A stretch of DNA of 64,000 bases, from NCBI RefSeq assembly GCF_009711205.1, contig NZ_WMIG01000006.1, positions 156,240 through 220,239 on the forward strand, in the 5' to 3' direction. The position numbers were made by a program, and so were the translations under genes. The stretch comes from Paracoccus litorisediminis. GTDB lineage: Bacteria; Pseudomonadota; Alphaproteobacteria; Rhodobacterales; Rhodobacteraceae. Every line of letters starts with the position of its first letter. The first letter of the stretch is position 1. Positions 27,349-37,947 of this stretch are shown in pieces. The notes under the pieces are model-generated. The model saw nothing but the letters and a program-made list of their open reading frames with translations, was not told where the DNA came from and did no database searches.

Positions 27349-28206
27349 TCAGATTATCGGCATCCCGCCGGTGACGGCAATGGTCGCGCCCGAGACATAG
27401 CTGGACATCGGCTCGGCCAGCATCACATAGGCCGAGGCCAGTTCAACCGGCTGTGCCGGGCGCTGCATCGGGTAGTTCTCGCCAAAGCGCGCCACGTCCC
27501 TGTGCGACATGCTGGCCGGGATCAGCGGCGTCCAGACCGGTCCGGGCGCAACCACATTGGCACGGATACCCTTGTCGGCCAGCATCTGCGCCAGTCCGAT
27601 GGTGAAATTCTGGATCGCGCCCTTGGTCACCGCATAGGCAAGCAGCGTCGGATTGGGCTTGTCGGCGTTGATCGAGGCGGTGTTGATGATCGCACTGCCC
27701 GGCGGCATATGGGGGATGGCCGCCTTGACCAGATGGAATACGGCGTCGATGTTCACGGCAAAGGTTTTCCGCCATTCCGCGTCGGGAATATCCTCGATCC
27801 GGTCGAATTTCATCTGATGAGCGGCGTTGTTGACCAGAACGTCGATCCGGCCAAAGCGCGCGACGGTGCGCGCCACCACGTCGCGGCAATGATCGGCATC
27901 GGCAAGGTCTCCGGGCAACAGCGCGCAATCGCGACCCGCTTTTTCAACAAGGCGCGCCGTATCGCGGGCATCCCATGATTCATTGAGGAAGGACAGCGCC
28001 ACGTCCGCCCCTTCGCGAGCATAGGCGATGGCTACGGCACGCCCGATGCCGCTGTCTCCGCCGGTGATCAGGGCCACCTTGCCTCGCAATCGGCCATTGC
28101 CCTGCCACGTCGTTTCACCATGATCCGGGCGCGGTTCCATCACCCGAAATGTTCCGGGCAGGTCCTGAGTCTGTTCGGGAAACGGAGGCTTGGGATAATC
28201 CATCAT
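27349..28206 (-). CDS. SDR oxidoreductase, YghA / general-stress type
   Basis: A 285-residue SDR of the branch with an N-terminal extension before the Rossmann fold (PKPPFPEQTQDLPG, as in E. coli YghA and Bacillus stress protein 39). Motifs: [13 protein letters not shown] near residue 55, NNAAHQ and YAVTKGA with the catalytic Tyr and Lys. The start at 28206 has GAGG about 9 bases upstream; the codon after it is also ATG. Downstream in the same direction as DUF3008 and the PRC-barrel gene, with a 181-base gap, so possibly a separate transcript. Confidence 0.88.
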   Translation of the reverse strand: MMDYPKPPFPEQTQDLPGTFRVMEPRPDHGETTWQGNGRLRGKVALITGGDSGIGRAVAIAYAREGADVALSFLNESWDARDTARLVEKAGRDCALLPGDLADADHCRDVVARTVARFGRIDVLVNNAAHQMKFDRIEDIPDAEWRKTFAVNIDAVFHLVKAAIPHMPPGSAIINTASINADKPNPTLLAYAVTKGAIQNFTIGLAQMLADKGIRANVVAPGPVWTPLIPASMSHRDVARFGENYPMQRPAQPVELASAYVMLAEPMSSYVSGATIAVTGGMPII

Positions 28207-28387
28207 CCTGATTTTCCTCATGTCTCTGGCGGACTGCGCGCCGCTGTCACGACTTGTATGGAATGGCGTAAACGAAACTTGCTTTCCGCGCCGATGTTCC
28301 CGATCCGGCGGACAATCGGCGAAACCCTGCGAATTCTGCGGGCTGCGAAGGGCCAGGAACCGCGCATTCGCGGCCTTGTCCGGACCG

Positions 28388-28573
28388 CTATTTTCGGACG
28401 TGTTCGGGCTTGCCCTTGTGTTTTGTCGCGGCAAATTCCTCCAGCTGCGCCTCGGTCATCGACTGGAACATTTCCTTCGAGGCGCCGCGAAGCGACGTTT
28501 TCGTTGTCTCGCCGCGTTTCGCCGACAGGGCCGCGCCTGCGGCCTTTTGCTGCGCCTTGGATTTGGCCGGCAT
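28388..28573 (-). CDS. DUF3008 family small basic protein
   Basis: A 61-residue Lys-rich protein with the recognisable DUF3008 pattern: MPAKSKAQQKAAGAALSAKR, then GASKEMFQSMTEAQLEEFA, ending KHKGKPEHVRK. AGGAGG precedes the ATG. Function is unknown; members resemble small stress- or nucleoid-associated proteins. Its neighbours (PRC-barrel, stress SDR, YbdK) support a general stress role. Confidence 0.88.
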   Translation of the reverse strand: MPAKSKAQQKAAGAALSAKRGETTKTSLRGASKEMFQSMTEAQLEEFAATKHKGKPEHVRK

Positions 28574-28632
28574 GTTGCGTCCTCCTTGTATCGTGCGGCG
28601 GCGCGGGTGGCCCCGCGCCGCGCCGCATCCGA

Positions 28633-28929
28633 TCAGTGACGGTACACAGGCATCTCTTTCAGCTCGCGCTTGTTGTAGCGCGTCACGGCATGGACGTGGC
28701 CATCATCGTCGCGCATGAAGTCCAGATCCCGCATCGAAACCGCAACCGGCCTTGTGCCGAAACCAAGGATGCCACCGACATCCACGATGGCCAGCGCATC
28801 GGCCCCGCTGCCATGCAGATGCGACACGATGCCGACCCTTTCCTCTTCTGGACCAAGGACTGTGGCCCCGCCCAGAATTGCTTCGGTCAATTCATCCACC
28901 TTCAGCCGCTCGTGCATCGCGTGGTCCAT
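28633..28929 (-). CDS. DUF2171/PRC-barrel-like small protein
   Basis: A 98-residue protein; the ATG at 28929 has AGGAGG upstream. The sequence [25 protein letters not shown] and the later [20 protein letters not shown] follow a PRC-barrel/DUF2171 pattern of short beta strands. In photosynthetic and stress contexts such domains bind RNA or protein partners. Upstream of DUF3008 by 59 bases, same direction, likely cotranscribed. Confidence 0.7.
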   Translation of the reverse strand: MDHAMHERLKVDELTEAILGGATVLGPEEERVGIVSHLHGSGADALAIVDVGGILGFGTRPVAVSMRDLDFMRDDDGHVHAVTRYNKRELKEMPVYRH

Positions 28930-29078
28930 TTTCAGGTCCTCCTGACTGGTTTCACCTGTCTTCCCAACGTCCCCCGGCAGGTCATGTTCCGACAGTTCAA
29001 GGCCACGTGAACAGCGGCCCAAAGGAACGAACGTCGGTGCTGCGGCCTTTTCCTAAGGCCCAAGCAGGAGATTGCGCG

Positions 29079-30212
29079 ATGACCGAAGAGCCCGCCTTTA
29101 CCCTTGGCATTGAGGAGGAATACCTGCTGGTCGATGCGGAATCCGGCCAGTTGACCGATGCGCCTGACGCGCTGATGGCCGCCTGCAAGGCCGAGCTGCA
29201 CGATCAGGTCAGCCCGGAATTCCTGCGCTGCCAGATCGAGGTTGGAACGCCGGTCGCCAACGATATCACCGAGGCACGTGCGCATCTTGGCCGACTGCGC
29301 AGCACCATCGCGCGACAGGCACGGGAATTCGGATTGGCCCCGATTTCGGCCGCCTGTCACCCGCAGGCCGATTGGCGTGATCAGGACCATACCGACAAGG
29401 AACGCTACAACCGCCTGTCGCAGGAAATGCGCGGCATGGCGCGGCGGATGCTGATCTGCGGCATGCATGTCCATGTGGGTATCGAGGACCGGGCGCAGCG
29501 CATCGACCTGATGAACCAGTTCAGGTATTTCCTGCCGCATCTGTTGGCGCTGTCGGCCTCCAGCCCGTTCTGGCAGGGCGACGATACCGGGCTTGCCTCT
29601 TATCGGACGACGGTTTTTTCCGGCTATCCGCGCACCGGACTGCCGCCCGATATCGTGGATTGGAACGCCTTTGAACGCGCGACCGCGGTGTTGGAGGATC
29701 TGGGCATCATCAGGGACAGCAGCGAGATCTGGTGGGACCTGCGCCCTTCGGCCCGCTTCCCGACGCTGGAGACGCGGGTCTGCGACGCCTGTCCGCGCCT
29801 GTCGGACACGATCACGCTTGCCGCACTGATCCAATCGACGCTGCGCATGCTGTGGCGACTGTCACAGCGCAACATGCGCTGGCGGCAATATGACAACTTC
29901 CTGATCGGCGAAAACCGCTGGCGGGCATTGCGCCACGGGCTGGGACAAGGGCTGATCGACTTCGGCGGCGGCGACATCAAGCCACACGCCCAGATTGCCG
30001 AGGAATGGTTGGCACTGATCGCCGAAGATGCCGACCATCTTGGCAGCCAACCCAGCGTCGCTCGCTTGCGTGATATCAATGCGCAGGGCAATTCCGCCGA
30101 CCGCCAGCGTGCCGTCTTTGCTGCTGCCACCTCCGCCGGGGCCAGTCGCGACGAAGCCCATCGCGCCGTGGTCATGCACCTGATCCGCGAGTTCAGCGAG
30201 GGGCTGGACTAG
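29079..30212 (+). CDS. ybdK: YbdK-type carboxylate-amine ligase (glutamate-cysteine ligase family 2)
   Basis: A 377-residue ATP-grasp-like enzyme of the GCS2 family. The N-terminus [20 protein letters not shown] carries the metal and glutamate-binding EEEY. Later motifs are [14 protein letters not shown] and [22 protein letters not shown]. coli YbdK has weak glutamate-cysteine ligase activity; the real amine partner is unknown. The start at 29079 has CAGGAG upstream; the frame continues open through the divergent spacer but that part is not protein-like. Divergent from the PRC-barrel gene, consistent with a shared stress promoter region. Confidence 0.9.
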   Translation: MTEEPAFTLGIEEEYLLVDAESGQLTDAPDALMAACKAELHDQVSPEFLRCQIEVGTPVANDITEARAHLGRLRSTIARQAREFGLAPISAACHPQADWRDQDHTDKERYNRLSQEMRGMARRMLICGMHVHVGIEDRAQRIDLMNQFRYFLPHLLALSASSPFWQGDDTGLASYRTTVFSGYPRTGLPPDIVDWNAFERATAVLEDLGIIRDSSEIWWDLRPSARFPTLETRVCDACPRLSDTITLAALIQSTLRMLWRLSQRNMRWRQYDNFLIGENRWRALRHGLGQGLIDFGGGDIKPHAQIAEEWLALIAEDADHLGSQPSVARLRDINAQGNSADRQRAVFAAATSAGASRDEAHRAVVMHLIREFSEGLD

Positions 30213-30982
30213 CGCGCGATCAGCAACTCAATCCCGCGCGCCTTGAATTCCTTGGCATCGGCATCCGAAATCCCGTCATCCGTGATGAACGAGTGGATCA
30301 CCTCAAGCGAGCCAAGCCGGGTGAACGAGCTTTTGTTGATCTTGGTGCTGTCGGCGACCAGATACACGCGCGAAGCGGCGCGGATCATGGCCTCTTTCAA
30401 TTGCAGATCGGCAAAGCTGGGATAGGTCAGCCCCGCATCCAATGCGACCCCGGCCGTGGCCAGAAACAGCTTGCCGGCGAAAATGTTGCGGAAATATTCG
30501 ACCGACTTGTCGCCCGACAGCGACAGGGTCGGGGCTTTGAATTGCCCGCCGGGCATATGCACCTCAAAGCCCGGAACCGCCCCCATGATCAGCGCGATGT
30601 TCAGCGCATTGGTAATGACGGTCAGGTTGCGGCGATGAACCAGCCGGGTCGCCACCTCGGTCGTGGTCGTGCCCGCATCAAGGATCAGCGTCTCGCCATC
30701 CTCGACCAGACTGGCCGCCAGCGCGCCGATGCGGCGCTTCTTGTCCATGTTTTCCTGATGATGCAGGACCAGACTTTCGACCTGCTTCGGGGCCGAGTTC
30801 AGATAGGCGCCGCCATGTTCGCGGGTAATATGGCCTTCCGATTCCAGCCGCTCCAGATCCTGCCGGATGGTCGCCTCGGACACCTGGAACGCGGCAGCCA
30901 GTTCGCGCACGCGGGCCGCGCCTTCCTCCTGTATCCATTCAAGGATACGGCGGCGGCGTGGTTCGGACAGAAGCCCGATCAT
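30209..30982 (-). CDS. DeoR-family repressor of the adjacent sugar system
   Basis: A 257-residue DeoR regulator. The helix-turn-helix [36 protein letters not shown] is followed by the sugar-phosphate-sensing isomerase-like domain ([19 protein letters not shown], the phosphate loop). The start at 30982 gives the usual family opening and length; a TTG at 31087, overlapping the permease stop by 4 bases, is an alternative that would add 35 residues. It overlaps the ybdK 3' end by 4 bases convergently. It should respond to a phosphorylated ketose made by the kinase at 38906 and bind the repeats at 35576. Confidence 0.88.
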   Translation of the reverse strand: MIGLLSEPRRRRILEWIQEEGAARVRELAAAFQVSEATIRQDLERLESEGHITREHGGAYLNSAPKQVESLVLHHQENMDKKRRIGALAASLVEDGETLILDAGTTTTEVATRLVHRRNLTVITNALNIALIMGAVPGFEVHMPGGQFKAPTLSLSGDKSVEYFRNIFAGKLFLATAGVALDAGLTYPSFADLQLKEAMIRAASRVYLVADSTKINKSSFTRLGSLEVIHSFITDDGISDADAKEFKARGIELLIAR

Positions 30983-31083
30983 GGACTCGTCACGCGTGGG
31001 CTCGGGGTTTTGCGGCACGAGAGGCTCCGGCAGAAGGATGGTCGGGCGGGTCTTAGGCGATCCCCGCCCGATTGGCAAAGCAG

Positions 31084-32169
31084 TCAACTCACATGGGCTG
31101 CGGCGGCTTCCTGTTGCAGCGCCACACGCGCCTGCAGGCGGCTTTGTGCCTGATCGATGACCACGGCGGCAATGATGACAAGGCCCTTGATGACCGTCTG
31201 CCAGAATGAGGAGACGCCCATCATGATCAGCCCATCCGACAGGATGCCGATGACGAAGGCACCGACAATGGTGCCGCCGATCCGCCCGCGCCCGCCCGAC
31301 ATCGAAGTACCACCCAGCACGGCGGCCGCGATGGCGTTCAGTTCGAACGTCTCGCCCGTGGCCGGATGGCTGGCCTGCAACTGGCTGGCGATGATCAGCC
31401 CGACCAGCGCCGCGCAGAAGCCCGAAAAGACATAGACGAACAGCTTTACCCGGTTGACCTTGACGCCGGACAGCGCCGCGCCACGTTCATTGCCGCCGAC
31501 CGCATAGATGTGACGACCCAGCGGCGTGCGTCCCGCGACATAGGCGGCAATCGCCGCCACCGCGATCAGCATCCAGATCATGAAGGGCAGGCCCAGCAGA
31601 TTGCCCGTGCCGATGAACGGAAAGCTGGCCGAGCCATATTCCGGGTTCCCCGACAGGTTCGGGAACGTCCGCCCCCCCGAGGCCAGCAGCGCCGCCCCCC
31701 GCGCCACGTAAAGCGTGCCCAAGGTGGCGATGAACGGCGCGACATTCAGCTTGGTGATCAGAAGCCCGTTGATAAGGCCGACAAACATGCCGACCAGCAC
31801 GGTAATCAGTGCGATCTCAACGGTATTGAACTGGATGGAATAGGCGATGCCGATGGCGTTCAGGTCGATCCCGTAAAGTACCAGCCAGCCCGCGACCATG
31901 CCGCAAAGACCGACGATCGAGCCGACGGACAGGTCGATGCCGCCGGTGATGATCACAAATGTCATGCCGATGGCCAGAAACGCGTTCAGCGCCACGTGCT
32001 TCGAGATGATGACGGCATTGGCAGTGGTCAGGAAGTTCGGCGCGTTGATCGCGAAGAAGGCAAAGACAAGGATCAGCGCGACAAAGGTGCGCATCTTCAG
32101 CAGCAAAAGCAGCGCGCTGGTCCCCGAGGAAACCGAGGGGCTGGCGGCGGTTCGGGTGGTGGCGCTCAT
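31084..32169 (-). CDS. Sugar ABC transporter permease (RbsC type)
   Basis: A 361-residue inner-membrane permease of the BPD_transp_2/RbsC type with about ten helices. Signature regions GIDLSVGSIVGLCGMVAG near residue 80 and NAIAAAVLGGTSMSGGRGRIGGT near 280 are clear. ATG overlaps the ATPase stop by 4 bases. It forms the channel for the binding protein encoded at 34384. Confidence 0.93.
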   Translation of the reverse strand: MSATTRTAASPSVSSGTSALLLLLKMRTFVALILVFAFFAINAPNFLTTANAVIISKHVALNAFLAIGMTFVIITGGIDLSVGSIVGLCGMVAGWLVLYGIDLNAIGIAYSIQFNTVEIALITVLVGMFVGLINGLLITKLNVAPFIATLGTLYVARGAALLASGGRTFPNLSGNPEYGSASFPFIGTGNLLGLPFMIWMLIAVAAIAAYVAGRTPLGRHIYAVGGNERGAALSGVKVNRVKLFVYVFSGFCAALVGLIIASQLQASHPATGETFELNAIAAAVLGGTSMSGGRGRIGGTIVGAFVIGILSDGLIMMGVSSFWQTVIKGLVIIAAVVIDQAQSRLQARVALQQEAAAAHVS

Positions 32170-33689
32170 GCGGCACTCTCCTTGACGGGGGCGGTGGCGG
32201 CGATCACCTCGGCGGCGTCGGTGCCGCTGGGGAATGTCCCGGTGATGCGGCCATTGGCCATGACGATGATGCGGTCTGACAGGGCAAGCACCTCGTCCAG
32301 ATCCGAAGTGACGAAGAGGATGCCAAGCCCTTCGGCGGCAAGGCGACGCATGGTGCGAAACACCTCGGCCTTGGCGCCGATGTCGATCCCGCGCGAGGGT
32401 TCATCCATCAGCAGGATCTTGGGGTCGGTCATCAGCGCCTTGCCGATGACAACCTTTTGCTGGTTGCCCCCCGACAGGCTGGAGACCGGGTTTTCGGGGC
32501 TGGCGACCTTGATGGTCAGCCGCTTGACGAATTCGGCCGCGGTGCGGGCCTCGGCCTTGAGGTCCAGATGGAAAAGGCGGGTGAACCGCCCCAGCGCCGA
32601 AAGCGTCAGGTTCTCGCGGATGGCCATGATCTGGACCAAGCCGTCGCGCTTGCGATCCTCGGGGATCAGGGCGATGCCGCGGGCGATCCGCCCGGCCACG
32701 TCACGCTCGGTCAGGGGTTTCCCCTCGACAAAGAAGCGCCCGCCGGAGTGCGGGTGCTGGGCCATGATGCATTCCAGAAACTCGGTCCGCCCTGCCCCCA
32801 TCAGCCCGTAAAGCCCGACGATCTCGCCCGAGCGGACCGACAGCGAGACATGGTCGACCGCATTGCCGCCGCCGGGGCGGGGCAGGACGACCTCTTCGGC
32901 GCGAAAGACCTCATCGCCGAAATTCGGCGGTTCGGTGCGCCCGAATTCCTTGGAACTGTCGCCGATCATGGCGCGCACGATCCAGGGGATGTCGACGCCC
33001 TGCATCGGGCGCGAGCCGGTGATCGCGCCGTCGCGCAGCACGGTGATGTAGTCACCGATGCGGATCAGTTCCTCCAGCCGGTGGCTGATATAGACGATGC
33101 CGACACCATGCGCCTTCAGATCGGCGATGACCCGGAACAGCACCTCGACCTCGGCTGCGGACAGGGCCGAGGTGGGCTCGTCGAGGATCAGGATTTCCGC
33201 GTTCTGGGCCAAGGCCTTGGCGATCTCGACGATCTGCTGCTGTCCGATGCGCAGGTTGCCCAAGGGGGTATCGGGGTCGATGGGCTGTTCCAGCCGCTTC
33301 ATCAGCCGGGCGGTTTCGGCCCGCTGATGCTCGCGGTCGATATCGACGCCCGCACGGGTCGGCTCGCGACCGATGAAGATGTTTTCCGCCACCGTGAGGT
33401 TGGGGAACAGGTTCAGTTCCTGAAAGACGATGCCGATGCCCTGCGCCACTGCGTCCGCCTTGGAACGGAAGTGCACCACCTGCCCATTGCGGGAGGTCTC
33501 GCCCTCGGTCAGGGATTCAACCCCGGCGATGACCTTCATCAGCGTGGATTTTCCTGCGCCGTTTTCGCCCACCAGCACATTGACCGCACCCATGCGCAGG
33601 TCGAAATCGACGCCCTTCAGCGCCACGGTGCCGGGATAGACCTTGACGCCCCGGCGAATGGTCAGACCGATCGGATGGTCCTCGGTCAT
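32166..33689 (-). CDS. Sugar ABC transporter double ATPase (RbsA type)
   Basis: A 507-residue protein with two ABC domains. Domain 1: VGENGAGKSTLMKVI, signature LRIGQQQIVEIAKAL, and LILDEPTSAL. Domain 2, degenerate in the P-loop as usual for RbsA (GLYGLMGAGRTEFLECI), has LSGGNQQKVVIGKAL and ILLMDEPSRGIDIG. It starts 4 bases inside the DUF2291 gene end and overlaps the permease, a tightly coupled transport operon. Confidence 0.94.
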   Translation of the reverse strand: MTEDHPIGLTIRRGVKVYPGTVALKGVDFDLRMGAVNVLVGENGAGKSTLMKVIAGVESLTEGETSRNGQVVHFRSKADAVAQGIGIVFQELNLFPNLTVAENIFIGREPTRAGVDIDREHQRAETARLMKRLEQPIDPDTPLGNLRIGQQQIVEIAKALAQNAEILILDEPTSALSAAEVEVLFRVIADLKAHGVGIVYISHRLEELIRIGDYITVLRDGAITGSRPMQGVDIPWIVRAMIGDSSKEFGRTEPPNFGDEVFRAEEVVLPRPGGGNAVDHVSLSVRSGEIVGLYGLMGAGRTEFLECIMAQHPHSGGRFFVEGKPLTERDVAGRIARGIALIPEDRKRDGLVQIMAIRENLTLSALGRFTRLFHLDLKAEARTAAEFVKRLTIKVASPENPVSSLSGGNQQKVVIGKALMTDPKILLMDEPSRGIDIGAKAEVFRTMRRLAAEGLGILFVTSDLDEVLALSDRIIVMANGRITGTFPSGTDAAEVIAATAPVKESAA

Positions 33690-34327
33690 GGTGCGACCTC
33701 GACGCTGATCGGAGTGACCAGCCAGGCTTCGGTGGCCGAGCGGATGGCAAAAACCCCGGTAAAGCTGGCTGTCTTGCCGGTCGGGTCGCCCTCAATAGTC
33801 AGCCCCGCCGTGGCCTTGTCATTCAGCGCCCGGCCAAGCTTGGCGAATTCGATCTGGTCGCGGAAATTGGTGAAGTCGTAGAAGGGCGAGTAATCGCGCA
33901 GGGCCGAGCCCTTGACCACTGGCCCCAGCTGCAGCGTCACATCCGCCGCGCCGTCATTGTCGGTGTCGATCCCCATGGTGCGGGCGCGGCTGTCCAGTTT
34001 CGCCTCGATCACCTTGCCCTGTCCCTTGACGGCAAAGTTCCATGCCGCACCGGCACCTGACCCGGCTTTGCCATGCGCCTTGCCCGCCGCGTCCAGCCCA
34101 CCCGCGATGGCCGCGCGCAGATCGGCGACCGGCACAGCCTTGTCGCGGATGGTCGGCAGCAGCTTCGGCTCCCATGTTTCGGTCAGCAGGTTCTGGATGC
34201 GGGCATCATCACCACTGGCATCGGCGGCGGGGGCTTTGCCTTCGACGCTGTCGGTCTTGACGATCTTGCAGGCGCTTGGCCCAAAGCCCGCAGCCAGACA
34301 GGCCACGGTCAAAAGAATGCGTTTCAT
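33686..34327 (-). CDS. DUF2291 family periplasmic lipoprotein
   Basis: A 213-residue lipoprotein. The start at 34327 gives a signal ending GPSAC with Cys20 as lipid site. The body contains TDNDGAADVTLQLGPVVKGSALRDYSPFYDF and DQIEFAKLGRALND, the DUF2291 pattern. From memory, members occur inside RbsABC-type sugar operons, often for pentoses or polyols, where they may aid substrate delivery. It lies between the binding-protein gene and the ATPase, behind a strong hairpin. Confidence 0.85.
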   Translation of the reverse strand: MKRILLTVACLAAGFGPSACKIVKTDSVEGKAPAADASGDDARIQNLLTETWEPKLLPTIRDKAVPVADLRAAIAGGLDAAGKAHGKAGSGAGAAWNFAVKGQGKVIEAKLDSRARTMGIDTDNDGAADVTLQLGPVVKGSALRDYSPFYDFTNFRDQIEFAKLGRALNDKATAGLTIEGDPTGKTASFTGVFAIRSATEAWLVTPISVEVAP

Positions 34328-34349
34328 CGGGATCTCGCAACTTCTAAAG

Positions 34350-34376
34350 GCCCGGTGCGGGCTTGCCGCACCGGGC
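34350..34376 (-). terminator. Intra-operon hairpin after the binding-protein gene
   Basis: Perfect 11-bp stem GCCCGGTGCGG / CCGCACCGGGC around 5 bases, directly after the binding-protein stop; on the minus strand a short CTTTAG follows. It probably works as a partial terminator or mRNA stabiliser that lets the binding protein be made in excess over the membrane parts. Confidence 0.7.
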
Positions 34377-34383
34377 GAAGGCG

Positions 34384-35642
<1,259 letters not shown>

Positions 35643-37109
35643 ATGACGCTAACCATCCGCCGCAAGGTCACTCTCGGCGTGGTCATTGGCAGCCGGGCAT
35701 TCTTCAGCCCCGCGCCATGCAAGGCCGCGCGCGACGAGGTTCTGGCCCAGCTTGAGCGACTGGGCATCGACGCCATCATCCTGCCCTATGAGGCAACCGC
35801 CAATGGCGCGGTGCAATCCATCGCGGATGCCGAGCTTTATGCCGCGCATTTCAAGGAGAACCGCGACCGCATCGACGGTCTGGTGATCTGCCTGCCGAAT
35901 TTCGGCGACGAGATCGCGATAGCCGAGTTGGTCAACCGCGCGAAACTGAACGTGCCGATCCTGCTGCAGGCCTCGAATGATGAGGTCGATAAGGTATCCG
36001 TGGCCGAGCGCCGCGACGCCTTCTGCGGCAAGCTGTCGGTGTCCAACAACTTCTGGCAATACGGCATCCCTTTCACCGAGACGACCAACCACACAAGCGA
36101 CACCTGGGGTGAGGAATTCGGCCGCGATCTGGACCGTTTCGCGCGCACCTGCCGCACGGTGAAGGGGCTGACCAATGCCCGCATCGGCTCGATCGGGGCG
36201 CGCACTGGCGCGTTCCAGACCATGCGCTATTCGGAAAAGTTGCTTCAGGCCTCCGGCCTGACCGTGGTGACGGTGGACTTGTCCGAGATGATGGGCGCGG
36301 CTGCAGCCATTCCTGACGGCGACCCGGATCTGCTGGCCAAGATGGACAAGATCCGCGCCTATGGAACGATCCCCGCGCATATCCAGCCCGCCCAGATCCA
36401 GACGCAGGCGAAATGGACCCTCGCCGTCAACCGCTGGATCGAGGAAAACGGCTGCGACGCCTCGGCCATCCAGTGCTGGCGCTCGCTTCAGGACAATTTC
36501 GGCTGCGCCACCTGCGTCACCATGTCGATGATGGGCGAGGAGCTGATGCCCTCGGCCTGCGAGGTCGATGTGATCGGCGCGGTCTCGATGTATGCCTTGG
36601 CTTTGGCCTCGGGCGCGCCGCCGGCGCTGCTGGATTGGAACAACAACTACGCCCATGAGCAGGACCTGTGCGTCTGCACCCATTGCGGCAATTATCCCAA
36701 AAGCTTCATCGGCGACACGCCCGAGATCAGCGAGCTGGACGTGCTGGGCGAGGTCATCGGCAAGTCGAAATGCTTCGGCGCGGTCAAGGGCAAGGTGAAG
36801 CCCGGCCCGATGACCTATTTCCGGCTCTCGACCGATGACCGTTTGGGCCGGATGAAATGCTATCTGGGCGAGGGCGAGTTCACCGACCACCCCTTCCCGA
36901 TGGATGGCGGCATTGCCGTGACCCGTGTGCCGAACCTGCGCAAACTCATGCGCTTCGTCAGCCAGAACGGCTTCGAGCATCACGTCGCCATGGTGCGCGG
37001 CAATCATGCCGATGTCGTCCATGAGGCGGTGACCCGCTACCTCGGCTGGCCGATCTATCACCACGAGGCCGAGCCGGAACCCCAGCTGACCTTCCCCAAC
37101 CGTTTCTAG
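35643..37109 (+). CDS. L-fucose/L-arabinose isomerase-like sugar isomerase
   Basis: A 488-residue protein of the FucI/AraA-like isomerase superfamily, which interconverts an aldose and ketose with a divalent metal. Visible features: an N-terminal Rossmann-like part (VTLGVVIGSRAFFSP), a middle with IQCWRSLQDNFGCATC, and a C-terminal part with DWNNNYAHEQDLCVCTHCGNYP, whose cysteine/histidine content suggests a bound metal. Start has GGAGGAGAG just upstream. It heads the operon with split transketolase and FGGY kinase. True FucI and AraA clusters carry fuculose aldolase or ribulose epimerase; their absence points to another sugar, for example D-apiose. Confidence 0.8.
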   Translation: MTLTIRRKVTLGVVIGSRAFFSPAPCKAARDEVLAQLERLGIDAIILPYEATANGAVQSIADAELYAAHFKENRDRIDGLVICLPNFGDEIAIAELVNRAKLNVPILLQASNDEVDKVSVAERRDAFCGKLSVSNNFWQYGIPFTETTNHTSDTWGEEFGRDLDRFARTCRTVKGLTNARIGSIGARTGAFQTMRYSEKLLQASGLTVVTVDLSEMMGAAAAIPDGDPDLLAKMDKIRAYGTIPAHIQPAQIQTQAKWTLAVNRWIEENGCDASAIQCWRSLQDNFGCATCVTMSMMGEELMPSACEVDVIGAVSMYALALASGAPPALLDWNNNYAHEQDLCVCTHCGNYPKSFIGDTPEISELDVLGEVIGKSKCFGAVKGKVKPGPMTYFRLSTDDRLGRMKCYLGEGEFTDHPFPMDGGIAVTRVPNLRKLMRFVSQNGFEHHVAMVRGNHADVVHEAVTRYLGWPIYHHEAEPEPQLTFPNRF

Positions 37110-37122
37110 CCCGAGAAGTGAG

Positions 37123-37947
37123 ATGACAGTGGAAAACGATCCCGTCACCCTGATCCGCGAAAAGGCGCTATGGATGCGCCGCACCGCCTTTCGCATGGTC
37201 CATAAGGCGCAGCTTGGCCATCCGGGCGGCGACTTCTCGGCCATCGATGTGATGGCGACGCTGTATTTCGGGGTGATGAATTACGACCCCTCGCGTCCCG
37301 ACTGGGCCGAACGGGATCGTTTCATCATGTCCAAGGGCCACGCGACCGGGGCACTTTACACCGCGCTTTGCGCGGCGGGCTATTACCCCGAGGATTGGCT
37401 GGAAACCTATATGCAGCCGAAATCGCTGCTGAATGGCCACCCGAACCGCAACTACCTGCCGGGAATCGAGACCAATACCGGGCCTTTGGGCCACGGCTTC
37501 CCCGTCGCTTTGGGGATCGCGATTGCCGGGCAGATCTCGGGCGCGGATTACCGGACGTTCGTGCTGACCGGCGATGGCGAGCAGCAAGAGGGCTCGAACT
37601 GGGAGGCCGCGATGACCGCTGGTCACCGAAAGCTGGAAAACCTGACGCTCATCATCGACCGCAACCGCTTGCAGCAGGGTCAGGGCACGGAACAGACGGC
37701 GGGCCTCGATCCGCTGGACGACAAGTATCGCGCCTTTGGTTTCCATGTCGAAATGGTCGATGGCCATGATGTCGCAGCACTTCTGGGGCTGCTCTCGGCC
37801 AGCCCCAAGGGTCGCGGCAAGCCGCTTTGCATCATCGCCAATACCGTCAAGGGCAAGGGCGTCTCCTTCATGGAGAACCAGGCCAGCTGGCATCACGGCG
37901 TGCCGAACGCCGAACAATTCGCAAAAGCCATGGAGGAACTCGTCTGA
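37123..37947 (+). CDS. Transketolase-like subunit A (N-terminal half, ThDP-binding)
   Basis: A 274-residue protein equal to the N-terminal third of transketolase. It has HKAQLGHPGGDFSAID, SKGHATGALYTAL and the ThDP motif GDGEQQEGSNWEAAMTAGHR with the later NRLQQGQ. The C-terminal pyrimidine domain is on the next gene, which overlaps by one base (TGATG). Split transketolases of this form serve specialised routes, including apulose-4-phosphate transketolase AptAB, and not the pentose-phosphate pathway itself. Confidence 0.93.
   Translation: MTVENDPVTLIREKALWMRRTAFRMVHKAQLGHPGGDFSAIDVMATLYFGVMNYDPSRPDWAERDRFIMSKGHATGALYTALCAAGYYPEDWLETYMQPKSLLNGHPNRNYLPGIETNTGPLGHGFPVALGIAIAGQISGADYRTFVLTGDGEQQEGSNWEAAMTAGHRKLENLTLIIDRNRLQQGQGTEQTAGLDPLDDKYRAFGFHVEMVDGHDVAALLGLLSASPKGRGKPLCIIANTVKGKGVSFMENQASWHHGVPNAEQFAKAMEELV

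Noticed and set aside
30983..31087. TTG start at 31087 for the DeoR gene
   Set aside because: The TTGA overlap with the permease stop is possible, but the added 35 residues are proline-rich and outside the DeoR domain. The ATG at 30982 fits the family length better, although its ribosome site is weak.
35643..37109. True L-fucose or L-arabinose isomerase
   Set aside because: No fuculokinase/aldolase or ribulokinase/epimerase set is nearby; the split transketolase implies different chemistry. Only the superfamily call is kept.
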